Shown one piece after another: positions 1 through 10,261 of a stretch of 64,000 nt of DNA. The notes below the pieces were generated by a model that searched no databases, was not told the origin of the DNA, and saw nothing but the letters and a program-made list of their open reading frames with translations. Position numbers and translations under genes: made by a program. The stretch is from Sphingobacterium athyrii (GTDB lineage: Bacteria; Bacteroidota; Bacteroidia; Sphingobacteriales; Sphingobacteriaceae). Position 1 is the stretch's first letter; every line of letters starts with the position of its first letter. The stretch is taken from the NCBI RefSeq assembly GCF_003071065.1, contig NZ_QCXX01000004.1, positions 682,614 through 746,613 on the forward strand, read 5' to 3'.

Positions 1-3000
1 GAGTCTGTTATCATTAGCTTTACTCATAACAAGTACACACAACCCAGCTAATGCTAATGGTCTTAAATTTCCAGACCGTAATGTTCTATTGAACAGTGCT
101 GTTTTTCAGCAAAAAGTAAGTGGAAAAGTACAATCCGCGGATGGTCCCTTAGCGGGAGCAACCATTAGTGTTAAAGGTACCTCACGTTCTACTTCGGCTG
201 GAGCTGATGGTCAATTTAGCATTGAGGCTAAAAATGGAGATGTTTTAGTGATCAATAGCATCGGTTACAAGACACAGGAAGTGACCGTAACAGGTTCCGT
301 GGTCAGTATCAGCATGGAGTCCAATAGCGAAGCATTGGAAGAGGTTGTTATTGTAGGGTACGGAACGCAACAAAAAAAGGAAAGCTTGACTGGGGCACTT
401 CAGGCGGTCAAAGGAAACAAGTTGCGTGACGTGACAACGCCATCCGTGGAAAATATGCTAAACGGCAAAGCCGCTGGTGTATATGTCGCACCAGGAGCGG
501 GAAAACCGGGGTCAAACGGTGGGGTTGTCATCCGTGGGCAGGCAACGATAAGCGGGACCACAAGTCCCTTGTGGGTAATTGATGGCGTAATTGTTGGAAG
601 CAGCCCTGGTGATATCAATCCAGATGACATCGAATCGCTAACAATTCTAAAAGATGCAGCTTCAACTTCGATCTACGGGTCGCAAGGCGCAAATGGCGTA
701 GTGGTAGTAACGACTAAAAATCCATCTGCGTCAAAAACTAGCATTAGTTTTTCCACAAAAATGGGGATCAATCAATTGACCAATGGTAACATGGAAATGA
801 TGGATGGTGCTGAACTTTACGATTACTTTGCATCATTTTCGAATCCAGCTGATATCAAATTTCCGCGGTGGAATTCTGACTTGCGAAACAGCAATTTTGA
901 CTGGTGGAAATTAGCGACCAAAACTGGATTTGTCCAAAATCATAATTTATCTATTCAGGGCGGAACAGAAAAATTACAGTCCTATTTGTCTTTAGGCTAT
1001 TATAATGAGGCCGGTGCAGTCAAAGGATATGATTATGACCGCTATAATTTCCGATTGCGTACCAATTATAAGCCATTTAAATGGTTGACCGTTAAACCGT
1101 CTATTGTTGGTTCAAAACGTTCAGTTGACGATCGCCAATATGATGTTGGTGCGATGTATTCCAATTTACCCTGGGATAGTCCTTATGATGCAAACGGTAA
1201 TCTGGTTCCACATCGTAGTAGCTCATGGGTAAATAATACGAGTACCAATTACCTGTATGATCTGCAATGGAATAAGTCCGAAAATACGAATTACGAGTTT
1301 ATGGGTAATATGGACTTTGATGTTAAGTTGACCGATTGGTTGACATTCTCATCTGTCAATAACTATAGATACATCAGTTATTCAGCAACAGATTATACCG
1401 ATCCACGCTCAAATAGCGGTGATGGTGTTATAGGACGTGTTTCAGAATATCGTAAAGAGTTTACGCGCCGTTATACCAACCAAATTTTACGTTTCAATAA
1501 GACTTGGGATAAGCATAGCTTAAACGGTTTGGTAGCTTATGAATTTAACGACTATAGGGATAAATCGTTGGATGCTGCTGGTACTGGTATTGTCCCAGGT
1601 TTTGAAGTGCCTGACGTGACTGCAAAGCCTGAGCGTTTTAAAGGCGGTATTACCGAATGGGCTGTTCAATCTATGTTGTCGAATGCGAATTATGCTTATG
1701 ATAACAGATATTTGGCTCAGGTGTCGTTTCGTCGGGACGGTGCTTCCAATTTTGGGACAAATGCAAAATATGGAAATTTCTTCTCAATCAGTGGAGGGTG
1801 GAACATTAATAAAGAAAGCTGGTTTAACGCGCCGTGGGTAGATAACCTGAAGTTAAGAGCCGCTTACGGTTCGGTGGGTAACCGTCCAAACGATTTGTAT
1901 CCGCAATATAAGCTTTACTCCGTGAAAATTACGTCAAGTTATGACGGAATCCCTGGAGCATTGATCGACCAACATGCCAATCCTAATTTGACCTGGGAGC
2001 GGACATATACAACAGGTGTTGGGGTAGATGCTGCACTTTTCCAGAATAGAGTTCGTATGAGTTTTGATTACTATGATAAGCGAACGGACAATATCCTATA
2101 TAAGACTCCGATCAGTAGCTTGACAGGGGTTAACAATGTATGGAAGAATATCGGTGAAATGCAAAACCGAGGAATAGAATTGACCATCGGTGGTGATATC
2201 ATCCGTAATAATGATTGGCATTGGAGCGTGGATCTGAATTTAAGCCATAATGTCAATAAACTAACTAAATTATATACAACAAAAGATGCAAACGGTAATC
2301 TGGTATCTAAACCCATCATTGCTGGCGATGATTTGGGAATAGCTGGTTCAGCACAACGTTTGTTTGAACCTGGAAATCCAATTGATACCTATTATTTAAA
2401 GGAATGGGCAGGAGTAAATTCTGATAATGGTCTTCCGATGTGGTATAAATATGGAACGGATGCAGATGGAAACGAGACAAGAACGACTACTTCAAATTAT
2501 TCAGAGGCGACTTTCCGCAAGGCAGGAAAAGGAAATCCAGATCTTTTTGGCGGTTTTAATACCTCACTGAGCTATAAGCAATTTGACTTAAATGCGGTGT
2601 TTGGTTTTTCTTTGGGTGGAAAAATCTATAATTATTCACGTCAGGAGTTTGATTCGGATGGGACATATACCGACCGTAATCAAATGAAACTTCAGGACGG
2701 ATGGACACGCTGGGAAAAACCTGGGGACGTCGCTACTCACCCAATAGCAAGATACGACAATCAAGATAAAGGCAACTCACCTTCCACGCGCTTTTTGGAA
2801 AGTAATAATTTCTTAAAGATGAGATCTTTGACGGTAGGGTATAACTTTGACCTAAAGAAATATAATGTTAAAAACTTGCGTGTCTTCTTAGCGGGAGAGA
2901 ACTTGTTTACGATTACCAATTACTCTGGGGTCGATCCGGAGCTCCCATTGACCGAACCAGACGGAAAAGGAAGTGGAAATAAGATGATTCGGTCAACAGG

Positions 3001-3058
3001 AACTAGTGTATATCCTTTGGTTCGCAAGTTTATGTTTGGGGCCAGCGTAACGTTTTAA
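1..3058 (+). CDS. SusC/RagA family TonB-linked outer membrane protein (5' partial)
   Basis: Outer-membrane TonB-dependent transporter that, with the SusD protein encoded next, imports an oligomeric nutrient. The reading frame stays open to the left edge: codons from position 2 encode a hydrophobic, signal-peptide-like stretch ending in ANANG, so the true start lies outside the window and the TTG at 89 is only the first in-window candidate. Then come a carboxypeptidase-like regulatory domain (from KVSGKVQS), a TonB-box-like EEVVIVGYG, a plug with the SusC hallmark IYGSQGANGVVVVTTK, and a long beta barrel ending in the aromatic strand FGASVTF. There is no STN domain in the visible part. SusD follows after 23 bases. 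Family assignment is firm; the substrate is unknown. Confidence 0.95.
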   Translation, partial: SLLSLALLITSTHNPANANGLKFPDRNVLLNSAVFQQKVSGKVQSADGPLAGATISVKGTSRSTSAGADGQFSIEAKNGDVLVINSIGYKTQEVTVTGSVVSISMESNSEALEEVVIVGYGTQQKKESLTGALQAVKGNKLRDVTTPSVENMLNGKAAGVYVAPGAGKPGSNGGVVIRGQATISGTTSPLWVIDGVIVGSSPGDINPDDIESLTILKDAASTSIYGSQGANGVVVVTTKNPSASKTSISFSTKMGINQLTNGNMEMMDGAELYDYFASFSNPADIKFPRWNSDLRNSNFDWWKLATKTGFVQNHNLSIQGGTEKLQSYLSLGYYNEAGAVKGYDYDRYNFRLRTNYKPFKWLTVKPSIVGSKRSVDDRQYDVGAMYSNLPWDSPYDANGNLVPHRSSSWVNNTSTNYLYDLQWNKSENTNYEFMGNMDFDVKLTDWLTFSSVNNYRYISYSATDYTDPRSNSGDGVIGRVSEYRKEFTRRYTNQILRFNKTWDKHSLNGLVAYEFNDYRDKSLDAAGTGIVPGFEVPDVTAKPERFKGGITEWAVQSMLSNANYAYDNRYLAQVSFRRDGASNFGTNAKYGNFFSISGGWNINKESWFNAPWVDNLKLRAAYGSVGNRPNDLYPQYKLYSVKITSSYDGIPGALIDQHANPNLTWERTYTTGVGVDAALFQNRVRMSFDYYDKRTDNILYKTPISSLTGVNNVWKNIGEMQNRGIELTIGGDIIRNNDWHWSVDLNLSHNVNKLTKLYTTKDANGNLVSKPIIAGDDLGIAGSAQRLFEPGNPIDTYYLKEWAGVNSDNGLPMWYKYGTDADGNETRTTTSNYSEATFRKAGKGNPDLFGGFNTSLSYKQFDLNAVFGFSLGGKIYNYSRQEFDSDGTYTDRNQMKLQDGWTRWEKPGDVATHPIARYDNQDKGNSPSTRFLESNNFLKMRSLTVGYNFDLKKYNVKNLRVFLAGENLFTITNYSGVDPELPLTEPDGKGSGNKMIRSTGTSVYPLVRKFMFGASVTF

Positions 3059-3081
3059 TTTTAACATTTAGAAAATCAATC

Positions 3082-4827
3082 ATGAAAAAGATATTAATGG
3101 GATTAGTGATAGCAGCGGCGGTATCCTCATGCGATATAGACCGTCTACCTTATAATTCAATGGATGGTGACCAGATTGCCAATAATCCTGATGCTATGAT
3201 CACCGGGACGTATGCGCAGCTAAAACAATGGTCAGATCCAATGCACCGTCTTGGCGAATACGCCGGTGATAATATGATGATCCGTGGGTCATCTACCGAT
3301 GCTTTCTATGAATTTATCTCTTTTGCAAGAACACCGAATAACTATCGTTTGCAAAACTTTTGGGATTACGGTTACAAAGCCATCGCGCAATCTTCCAATA
3401 TTATTAAGCTGTTTGCTGAAGGTGAAAGCGTTGACATGGATAATAAGCTAGGTGAATGTTATTACATCCGCGGGATGATGTATTTTTACCTTTGCAGAGC
3501 ATTTGGAAAACCGTATTACCAAAATCCCGAAACAAACCTCGGTGTGCCTATCGTAAACGGTACTCCTGACGATGTGATCAACGATCTGAATCTTCCCGAT
3601 CGTTCTACGGTGAAAGATACCTATGCACAGGCCATCAGCGATCTGAAAAAAGCCGAGTCCTTGATTACGATAAATAAAGGACATTCTTATGCGTCTAAAG
3701 AGGCGGCACAGGCGATGTTATCACGGATTTACCTGTATATGAGCGGAACTTATAAAAATCCAAATGCCGAATATGCACGTTTATCGGTAGAATATGCTGA
3801 TAAAGTGATCAATTCAGGTAAATATAGCTTATTGGGCCGGGCTCAATTCATGAAGTACAATACATTCAAACCAGAGGATAATGCAGAAACAATATTTGTG
3901 GTGAAACGCGTTGCTACCGAATTTTCTGGCGACGATCACTACAATGGTATCGGTGGTATGTATTCGAATATCGGCGGAATGGGCTGGGGAGAAATGTATG
4001 CTAGTGCAAAATACATTGATCTATTAAATGAGACTGGCCGTAATGACTGGAGACCGGATCGCTATAATATTGTGGATGCGCGTGCCGCATTTATTGAGCC
4101 TACTTACTCCAAAGACGATAAGGGGAAATATTCAACTGTATTTAGATTTGTTAAGCAGGATGTTCCGAAGAAAGCTGGTGATCAGTTGACGACAAGTTAT
4201 ATGCAACTGCCTGCGACGGTCAATGGTGGTACAGTCACTGTCCGCGAGGTGAAGAAGGTTGATGATAAGGACGTTGTTAAAGAGTATACGTTAAAAGCAG
4301 TCAATGAAACACAACAAACCTATTCCATTACTTATGAGGATGGTAAAACATATACGGGTATGATTGACTACTATATTTCCTTAAACCGCGCTTATCCTCA
4401 GTTCTATATCGTGAAATGTTCACGTGAAGGTGAAGAATCGCAATTACACTCACCAGTAATCAGTCGTTTAGGGGAAATTTACTTAAATCGTGCTGAGGCT
4501 TATGCAAAATTAGGTAATTATGGTGCTGCATTGAATGACCTGAATACCATAAGAAATCGTTCTATTGTTAATGGAGGTTATACTTCTCTTGATGCAAGTA
4601 ATGCTTTCAAGTTGATTGACAAAGAGCGGCAGCTAGAATTGGCTTTCCAAGCCGAACGTAGTTATGATGTTTTCCGTAATGGTGAACCGCTGAACAGAAC
4701 GTATCCAGGCCCGCAGAAGCAATTTGAGGACATTGCCCCAACTGATTTTAGGGTAACATACTTCATTCCTCAGGATGCCATCAACTCTTATCCGGGTAAA
4801 TTAACACAGAATCCAACGTCTAACTAG
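3082..4827 (+). CDS. SusD/RagB family nutrient-binding outer membrane lipoprotein
   Basis: Surface lipoprotein expected to act as the lid over the SusC barrel just upstream and to bind its substrate. A short lipoprotein signal peptide ends at the lipobox-like AVSSC, with Cys17 as the predicted lipidated residue. The N-terminal half has the TPR-like helices typical of SusD (ECYYIRGMMYFYLCRAFGKP is the conserved segment before the variable insert). The C-terminal part has the RLGEIYLNRAEAYAKLG motif and the terminal ERQLELAFQAER and IPQDAI blocks. At 581 aa it is somewhat long for the family; an insert near residues 340-430 may contribute to specificity. It is the last gene of a two-gene operon, followed by a good terminator. 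Confidence 0.95.
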   Translation: MKKILMGLVIAAAVSSCDIDRLPYNSMDGDQIANNPDAMITGTYAQLKQWSDPMHRLGEYAGDNMMIRGSSTDAFYEFISFARTPNNYRLQNFWDYGYKAIAQSSNIIKLFAEGESVDMDNKLGECYYIRGMMYFYLCRAFGKPYYQNPETNLGVPIVNGTPDDVINDLNLPDRSTVKDTYAQAISDLKKAESLITINKGHSYASKEAAQAMLSRIYLYMSGTYKNPNAEYARLSVEYADKVINSGKYSLLGRAQFMKYNTFKPEDNAETIFVVKRVATEFSGDDHYNGIGGMYSNIGGMGWGEMYASAKYIDLLNETGRNDWRPDRYNIVDARAAFIEPTYSKDDKGKYSTVFRFVKQDVPKKAGDQLTTSYMQLPATVNGGTVTVREVKKVDDKDVVKEYTLKAVNETQQTYSITYEDGKTYTGMIDYYISLNRAYPQFYIVKCSREGEESQLHSPVISRLGEIYLNRAEAYAKLGNYGAALNDLNTIRNRSIVNGGYTSLDASNAFKLIDKERQLELAFQAERSYDVFRNGEPLNRTYPGPQKQFEDIAPTDFRVTYFIPQDAINSYPGKLTQNPTSN

Positions 4828-4853
4828 ACGAATATTCATAATTTAAACCCTAT

Positions 4854-4888
4854 AAATGGCTTTACTTCATGGTAAAGCCATTTTTGTT
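4854..4888 (+). terminator. Rho-independent terminator after the first susCD pair
   Basis: A perfect 12-bp stem (4854-4865 with 4872-4883) and 6-base loop are followed by a T-rich run. It lies 26 bases after the SusD stop codon and separates this operon from der. Confidence 0.85.
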
Positions 4889-4918
4889 TTTGTGTCTCCA
4901 TAATCCCTTTTGAATCCG

Positions 4919-4926
4919 TATCTTTG
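4919..4926 (+). promoter_or_regulatory. Promoter -7 element for der-cysS
   Basis: TATCTTTG matches the Bacteroidota -7 consensus TAnnTTTG exactly. It lies about 70 bases before the der start codon. No well-spaced -33 TTTG was found (the nearest is 26 bases upstream), so only the -7 element is claimed. Confidence 0.5.
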
Positions 4927-4996
4927 TACCCTTAACTATAATTTTAGCATAAAAGTGCCATCTGCTGTGATAGTGGGTGGATCAAATAAAATAAAT

Positions 4997-6298
4997 ATGG
5001 CAAATATTGTTGCAATTGTTGGTCGTCCAAATGTTGGTAAATCTACCTTATTCAATCGTCTTACCGAAAGTAGAAAAGCGATTGTTGATGACTTTAGCGG
5101 AGTGACGCGCGACCGTCATTATGAGACGGCAGAGTGGATCGGAAAGAAATTTACAGTAATCGATACAGGTGGTTTTGTACATGGTTCGGATGATGTCTTT
5201 GAAGAGGCAATCCGTGATCAGGTCTATATCGCTATTGAGGAAGCGTCGGTCGTTATATTCATGGTAGATGTTACTACTGGTATTACTGACCTGGATGATG
5301 AAATAGCTGATATCCTCAGAAGAAGCTCCAAACCCGTATATGTGGTAGCCAACAAAGTTGACCATGCTAAATTGCATCATGAATCTGCCGAATTTTATGC
5401 TTTCGGTTTAGGAGAAGTATTCAATATTTCATCGGCTACAGGTTCTGGTACCGGAGAGTTATTGGATGCTGTCGTATCGCATTTTGAAGAAGAACAGGAG
5501 GAAGATGAAGCTCTACCTAAATATACAATTGTTGGTCGTCCAAATGTGGGTAAATCCTCTTTGACAAATGCATTGATCGGTAAAGATCGTAATATCGTAA
5601 CGCCTATGGCGGGCACAACACGGGATTCTATCCGGATTCATTACAATCAATATGGACATAATTTCCTTTTGATCGATACCGCCGGTCTTCGCCGTAAATC
5701 AAAAGTAAACGAAGATATTGAATTCTATTCGGTCATGCGTACCATCAAAGCATTGGAGGATTCTGATGTGACTATTTTGATGTTGGATGCTCAGGATGGC
5801 TTGGAAGCGCAAGATGTGAATATCTTTAACTTGGCGGAGAAAAACCGTAAAGGTATCGTAATCGTTGTCAATAAATGGGATTTGATCGAGAAGGACAACA
5901 AGACCATGAAAGCCTTTGAAGACCGTATCAGAGAAAAAATAGCACCATTCACGGATGTGCCAATTATCTTTACTTCGGTAACGGAAAAACAACGTGTCCT
6001 AAAAGTACTGGAAGTGGCTGATAAGGTTTATGCTAATAAAACCAAAAAGATTCCGACTTCAAAGTTGAACGAAGTGATGCTGGATATTATAGAGAGTTAT
6101 CCGCCACCATCCTTAAAAGGAAAATATATCAAAATTAAATATGTGACACAATTGCCGGGAAGAACACCAATGTTTGCCTTCTTCTGTAATTTGCCGCAAT
6201 ATATCAAAGATCCATATAAACGCTTTATCGAAAATAAATTGCGTGAGCACTTTGACTTTACAGGTGTACCTATTCAAATATATTTCAGACAAAAATAG
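4997..6298 (+). CDS. der: Ribosome assembly GTPase Der (EngA)
   Basis: Essential tandem GTPase that acts in late 50S subunit assembly. Two complete G domains are visible: the first has GRPNVGKST, DTGGF and NKVD, the second GRPNVGKSS, DTAGL and NKWD. A C-terminal KH-like domain follows (from about residue 350, ending HFDFTGVPIQIYFRQK). An in-frame start exists at 4910, but the ATG at 4997 (MANIVAIVGRPNVGKST) gives 433 aa, the normal family length, and puts the P-loop at the expected place; the longer start also overlaps the promoter element. cysS follows after 21 bases, so the two are probably co-transcribed. Confidence 0.97.
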   Translation: MANIVAIVGRPNVGKSTLFNRLTESRKAIVDDFSGVTRDRHYETAEWIGKKFTVIDTGGFVHGSDDVFEEAIRDQVYIAIEEASVVIFMVDVTTGITDLDDEIADILRRSSKPVYVVANKVDHAKLHHESAEFYAFGLGEVFNISSATGSGTGELLDAVVSHFEEEQEEDEALPKYTIVGRPNVGKSSLTNALIGKDRNIVTPMAGTTRDSIRIHYNQYGHNFLLIDTAGLRRKSKVNEDIEFYSVMRTIKALEDSDVTILMLDAQDGLEAQDVNIFNLAEKNRKGIVIVVNKWDLIEKDNKTMKAFEDRIREKIAPFTDVPIIFTSVTEKQRVLKVLEVADKVYANKTKKIPTSKLNEVMLDIIESYPPPSLKGKYIKIKYVTQLPGRTPMFAFFCNLPQYIKDPYKRFIENKLREHFDFTGVPIQIYFRQK

Positions 6299-6319
6299 AT
6301 TTCCAAGCAGAGAACAAAC

Positions 6320-7786
6320 ATGGACCACAATCTCTTTTTATACAATACGCTTTCGCGAACAAAGGAAAAATTCGAACCGATCCACACCAACCTTGTTGGG
6401 ATGTATGTCTGTGGACCTACCGTTTACAGCGATGTACACCTAGGTAACTGTCGAACTTTTATTTCTTTTGATTTGATTTTTAGGTATCTACGTCATTTGG
6501 GGTATAAAGTACGTTATGTACGTAATATTACAGATGCGGGGCATTTGGAGGGCGATCGTGATGAAGGAGATGATAAATTCGCAAAAAAGGCTAAACTAGA
6601 ACAGCTGGAACCGATGGAAATCGTACAGAAATATACTATTGGTTTTCATGATGTTTTACGCCTTTTCAATACCTTGCCACCAAGCATTGAACCAACAGCA
6701 ACAGGTCATATTTCTGAGCAGATCGAAATGATCGAACAGATCATTGACAACGGTTATGCGTATGAAACTGACGGTACCGTATATTTCGACGTCGAAAAAT
6801 ATGTACAGCAGTATGATTATACCGTATTGACCAATCGTAAATTGGAAGATATGCTAAACAACACGCGGGAGCTGAGTGGTCAGGATGAAAAAAAAGGACG
6901 TTTGGATTTTGCGCTGTGGATCAAAGCAAAACCCGAAACGATTATGCGCTGGCCGGCACCCTGGAGTGTTGGATTTCCGGGTTGGCATATTGAATGTTCG
7001 GCAATGAGCAGAAAGTATTTAGGAGATCAATTTGATATCCACGGCGGTGGAATGGATTTGGCGGCTACGCACCATACGAACGAAATCGCACAATCCGAAG
7101 CCTGTAATCATACTGCACCTGCCAAATATTGGATGCATACCAACATGCTGACGGTCAATGGTGCAAGGATGTCCAAATCCGCAGGCAACGGATTTTTACC
7201 GGGTGAACTGTTCACCGGCAATCATCCCTTGCTAAATAGAGGTTATTCGCCTATGGCGGTTCGCTTCTTTATGCTGCAGGCACATTATCGAAGCACATTG
7301 GATTTCTCCAATGAAGCACTTGATGCTGCGGATAAAGGGTATAAGCGCTTGATGAGCGCCATAGGACTCCTGGATAAACTCAAGGTTTCAAAGGGAGCTG
7401 ACTCGTTCAATCTGGCGGAGATCCGTCATAAATGTTATGCCGCAATGGATGACGATTTCAATAGCCCGGTGCTGATTGCAGAATTATTTGAGATCGTGCG
7501 GATCATTAATTCCATTTATGACGGTAAAGCAAAAGTCTCTGAAGAAGGACTGGAAAAGCTGAAAATTTTCATGAAAGAGTTTGTTGAGGACATTCTTGGA
7601 CTGCGAAATGATCAAGCTTCGGGGACGGATGATATAGACGATGTCATGAATTTAGTGATCAAATTACGTAACGAGGCGAAAGCAAATAAGGATTTTGTCA
7701 CTTCGGATCGTATACGTGATGAGCTTAATGCAATTGGTATCCAGCTGAAAGATAGTAAAGAAGGAACACTTTGGAATAAGATTTGA
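6320..7786 (+). CDS. cysS: Cysteinyl-tRNA synthetase
   Basis: Class I aminoacyl-tRNA synthetase that charges tRNA-Cys. It shows the N-terminal MYVCGPTVY segment with a zinc-binding Cys at residue 31, the HIGH-like motif HLGN near residue 40, the PGWHIECSAMS block carrying another zinc-ligand Cys, the HHTNEIAQSEA zinc-ligand region, and the KMSKS-type loop RMSKSAGN. A C-terminal helical anticodon-recognition region ends at residue 488, a usual length. It follows der closely on the same strand, without an obvious terminator or promoter between them, so an operon is likely. Confidence 0.97.
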   Translation: MDHNLFLYNTLSRTKEKFEPIHTNLVGMYVCGPTVYSDVHLGNCRTFISFDLIFRYLRHLGYKVRYVRNITDAGHLEGDRDEGDDKFAKKAKLEQLEPMEIVQKYTIGFHDVLRLFNTLPPSIEPTATGHISEQIEMIEQIIDNGYAYETDGTVYFDVEKYVQQYDYTVLTNRKLEDMLNNTRELSGQDEKKGRLDFALWIKAKPETIMRWPAPWSVGFPGWHIECSAMSRKYLGDQFDIHGGGMDLAATHHTNEIAQSEACNHTAPAKYWMHTNMLTVNGARMSKSAGNGFLPGELFTGNHPLLNRGYSPMAVRFFMLQAHYRSTLDFSNEALDAADKGYKRLMSAIGLLDKLKVSKGADSFNLAEIRHKCYAAMDDDFNSPVLIAELFEIVRIINSIYDGKAKVSEEGLEKLKIFMKEFVEDILGLRNDQASGTDDIDDVMNLVIKLRNEAKANKDFVTSDRIRDELNAIGIQLKDSKEGTLWNKI

Positions 7787-7947
7787 TAGATAAAAAAATC
7801 GAATTAAAAAAAGAGGAAAAATTGGGCTATTCATCGTCGAAAAGTTTAGATACTTTGAAGACTAAAGCATATTTCCTCTAAAAGAAAACCGAGTGTAATG
7901 AGTTCATCCAATACAAAAAATGAACGCTGATAAATAATCATTTGCAT

Positions 7948-8832
7948 ATGAATTTTTGGAACAGGTTATCCGTTGTTGCATTGATGAGTACAATGGGCAC
8001 AACATTGTACGCACAGATACCCGAAAAAGTAGGGAGCTTACTACAGGCAGATAAAGATGCTGCAGCATTAGCGAAAGCGTCAACTCCCCATCAGGCATTT
8101 TTATCTATTATTGACAAAGAATCCACATTTTATGTTCCTTCGGCGGTAAATGCATACAATTACCTCAATAATAGGCCCAATATTCCAGATGTATTAAACT
8201 GGCAGCCTACTTTTGCGCTTGTTGCTAAAAGCTTGGAGTTTGGGGTGACATCTGGTGCCATGGATTTTCAAAAAGTGGGCGCCCGATTGCGCCACGGCGA
8301 ATACCTGACCGTATGGAAACGCAACAAGAAAGGGAAGTGGTTGGTAGATATCCGTGCCGAAGTGGAGAATAATGGTAAGGATGGTGACTTTGATCTGGAA
8401 TTTATTGAACCGACGGATTCATGGTATCTCAAGCATCGGTCCAAGGTACGTTTAAACCAGCGTGAAGATATTGTTCTGGAAACCGATAAGTTGATGTCCA
8501 CTGTCCTTAAAGCGGACAATCCTACAGCTTACAAAGAGTTTTTGAGTGAAGATGTACGGTTTCTGTTTCCCTGGACCAGTCCGATGGAAGGAAAGGATAA
8601 AATGATGGCCTACCTGAAGAAACAGCGAATGACGATCGAAACGGTACCGGAAGAAGTAAAACGTTCTTATAGTGGAGATTTTGCCTATACAAAAGGAACT
8701 GCAACTGTACGACAAAAGGATAAGGTCGTTAAGTATAATTATATCCGGATATGGCAGCTGAGTGAATTGGCAAAGGATGATGTAAAGAAGGCGAACTGGA
8801 ATATCCTGATCGAGATGATGTTTGAGAAATAG
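7948..8832 (+). CDS. Secreted protein with two NTF2-like domains (function unknown)
   Basis: A 294-residue exported protein; an N-terminal signal peptide ends near TTLYAQ. The rest reads as two tandem NTF2/SnoaL-like (DUF4440-type) domains. The first covers about residues 30-150 and ends with the strand pair around GEYLTVWKRNKKGKWLVDI. The second covers about 180-294, with the typical GDFAYTKGTATV strand and a C-terminal WNILIEMMFE strand. The fold assignment is inferred from the pattern of aromatic strands, and no catalytic residues can be named. A TTG codon lies two codons upstream at 7942, but the ATG at 7948 is preferred. It is probably a single-gene unit, closed by a bidirectional terminator. 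Confidence 0.75.
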   Translation: MNFWNRLSVVALMSTMGTTLYAQIPEKVGSLLQADKDAAALAKASTPHQAFLSIIDKESTFYVPSAVNAYNYLNNRPNIPDVLNWQPTFALVAKSLEFGVTSGAMDFQKVGARLRHGEYLTVWKRNKKGKWLVDIRAEVENNGKDGDFDLEFIEPTDSWYLKHRSKVRLNQREDIVLETDKLMSTVLKADNPTAYKEFLSEDVRFLFPWTSPMEGKDKMMAYLKKQRMTIETVPEEVKRSYSGDFAYTKGTATVRQKDKVVKYNYIRIWQLSELAKDDVKKANWNILIEMMFEK

Positions 8833-8854
8833 ACTTGGAGCTATGCTAGAAAAT

Positions 8855-8888
8855 AAAAAAGACTTGAATGCATATTCAAGTCTTTTTT
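8855..8888. terminator. Bidirectional terminator between convergent genes
   Basis: A 15-bp perfect stem (8855-8869 with 8874-8888, A-tract on the left and T-tract on the right) with a GCAT loop. It sits between the NTF2-like gene (+) and the SurA-like gene (-) and reads as an intrinsic terminator on both strands. Confidence 0.85.
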
Positions 8889-8911
8889 ATTTTGGAGTAG
8901 GGAGAAATTCC

Positions 8912-10261
8912 TTATTTTTTTCTCCATTTTTCTAGTTCTTCACAAGCGCCAAAGTCATCACTGATATCAATAAAAGTATTCTTCGCTTTATCGTCAAACC
9001 ATTTGCTCAGATTACGACGTACTTTATCTTCTTTTGCTGCATCTTTGATCTTGGTGAAATCCTGATCTAAGTTTGCTTTATGCGGCGGGATACGTGTTTT
9101 AAGATAGTTAAAACGGTAACCTACCTCTCCTGTTTTATCGGTGAATTGTTCCGGTTTCGAATATTCCCCCGGTTTTAGTGGGTCAATGGCGGTAAATACG
9201 GACTTCTCCAATCCATCCATCGGAATTAACGTTGTACGGTTAGATCCTTGTGGATTTAAGACCATACCGCCATTAAATTTGCTTTCTTCAGCGTCAGAAT
9301 TGTTAGTCGCAGCGTGGTAAAAATCTAATTTCTTGTCGACAACCAATTTATAGATGCTGTCCAATTTGTTTTTGGTTCGTTCCAATGCAGCAGCGCCCGG
9401 ATTCATTTTCATTAGAATATGGCGTGTATGCACCTCTTCACCGCGCCGTTCCAGTACCTGGATAATGTGAAAACCATATTTTGATTCAACAATAGGTGAT
9501 ATCTCTCCTGGCTTTAATTTAAATGCCATCGCTGAGAACTCTTTGACATAATTGTCACGGGTACCAAAGCCAAGGTCACCACCGTAAGGAGCAGAACCCG
9601 GATCCTGTGAATAGAGTCGGGCCATGGTTCCAAAATCCGAGCCATCGACAATCTGCTTGCGGATACCTTCGATCTTCTCGCGTTGTTCTTTTTTCTCTTC
9701 GTCTGTCAATTGAGGCAGCATAACAATTTCGCCGATCTCAACTTCTGTATTGAAATAAGGAAGGCTATCTTGATCCAATCCTTCAAAATAACGTTTTACT
9801 TCAAGAGGCGTTACATCCACTTTTTGAACGATATTTTGTTGCATCTTATTCGCTTTCAACTGCTCGAAAACGCTTGCGCGCATTTCCTCTTTGTATTGCA
9901 GCAAAGAACGGTTCAGGAATTTTTCCAGCCGTTCTTGGCCACCAGCCTGTTGCGACATGTGGCGCAAGCGAGAATTTAAGTTGTCATCCACTTCTGTTTC
10001 TGTCACATCGATGGAGTCAATTACTGCCTGTTGGGAAAGGAGCTTCTGAATGATCAATTGCTCAAGAACTCCACATTTAAACTTCTCATTTGGTTTATTC
10101 CCTTGAGCAAGCCATTGTGAATATTGCATATCCAAATCAGATTGTAGGATAATTCCCGAACCAACAGTGGCCACTACACGGTCAATAATTTGATTTTGTG
10201 CAAAGCTGGCCTGAATTGATACAAACAGCAACAAAAACAATATATATATGTTTTTTTTCAT
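8912..10261 (-). CDS. SurA-like periplasmic peptidylprolyl isomerase/chaperone
   Basis: Periplasmic folding factor for outer-membrane proteins, which suits a genome rich in SusC barrels. A signal peptide ends around SIQASFAQ. A SurA N-terminal helical domain follows (IIDRVVATVGSGIILQSDLD at about residues 25-45 is a signature), then one clear parvulin (PpiC) domain at about residues 175-275 with GSDFGTMARLYSQDPGSAPYGGDLGF and a FHIIQVLERR end, then a second, weaker parvulin-like domain (HTRHILMKMNP onward). The length of 449 aa fits SurA. It is transcribed alone on the minus strand, divergent from the lactonase gene. The exact name surA is not certain because Bacteroidota carry several paralogues. 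Confidence 0.88.
   Translation of the reverse strand: MKKNIYILFLLLFVSIQASFAQNQIIDRVVATVGSGIILQSDLDMQYSQWLAQGNKPNEKFKCGVLEQLIIQKLLSQQAVIDSIDVTETEVDDNLNSRLRHMSQQAGGQERLEKFLNRSLLQYKEEMRASVFEQLKANKMQQNIVQKVDVTPLEVKRYFEGLDQDSLPYFNTEVEIGEIVMLPQLTDEEKKEQREKIEGIRKQIVDGSDFGTMARLYSQDPGSAPYGGDLGFGTRDNYVKEFSAMAFKLKPGEISPIVESKYGFHIIQVLERRGEEVHTRHILMKMNPGAAALERTKNKLDSIYKLVVDKKLDFYHAATNNSDAEESKFNGGMVLNPQGSNRTTLIPMDGLEKSVFTAIDPLKPGEYSKPEQFTDKTGEVGYRFNYLKTRIPPHKANLDQDFTKIKDAAKEDKVRRNLSKWFDDKAKNTFIDISDDFGACEELEKWRKK

Noticed and set aside
89..91. TTG as the true start of the first SusC gene
   Set aside because: The frame is open to the window edge and upstream codons look like a signal peptide, so the gene is 5' truncated by the window.
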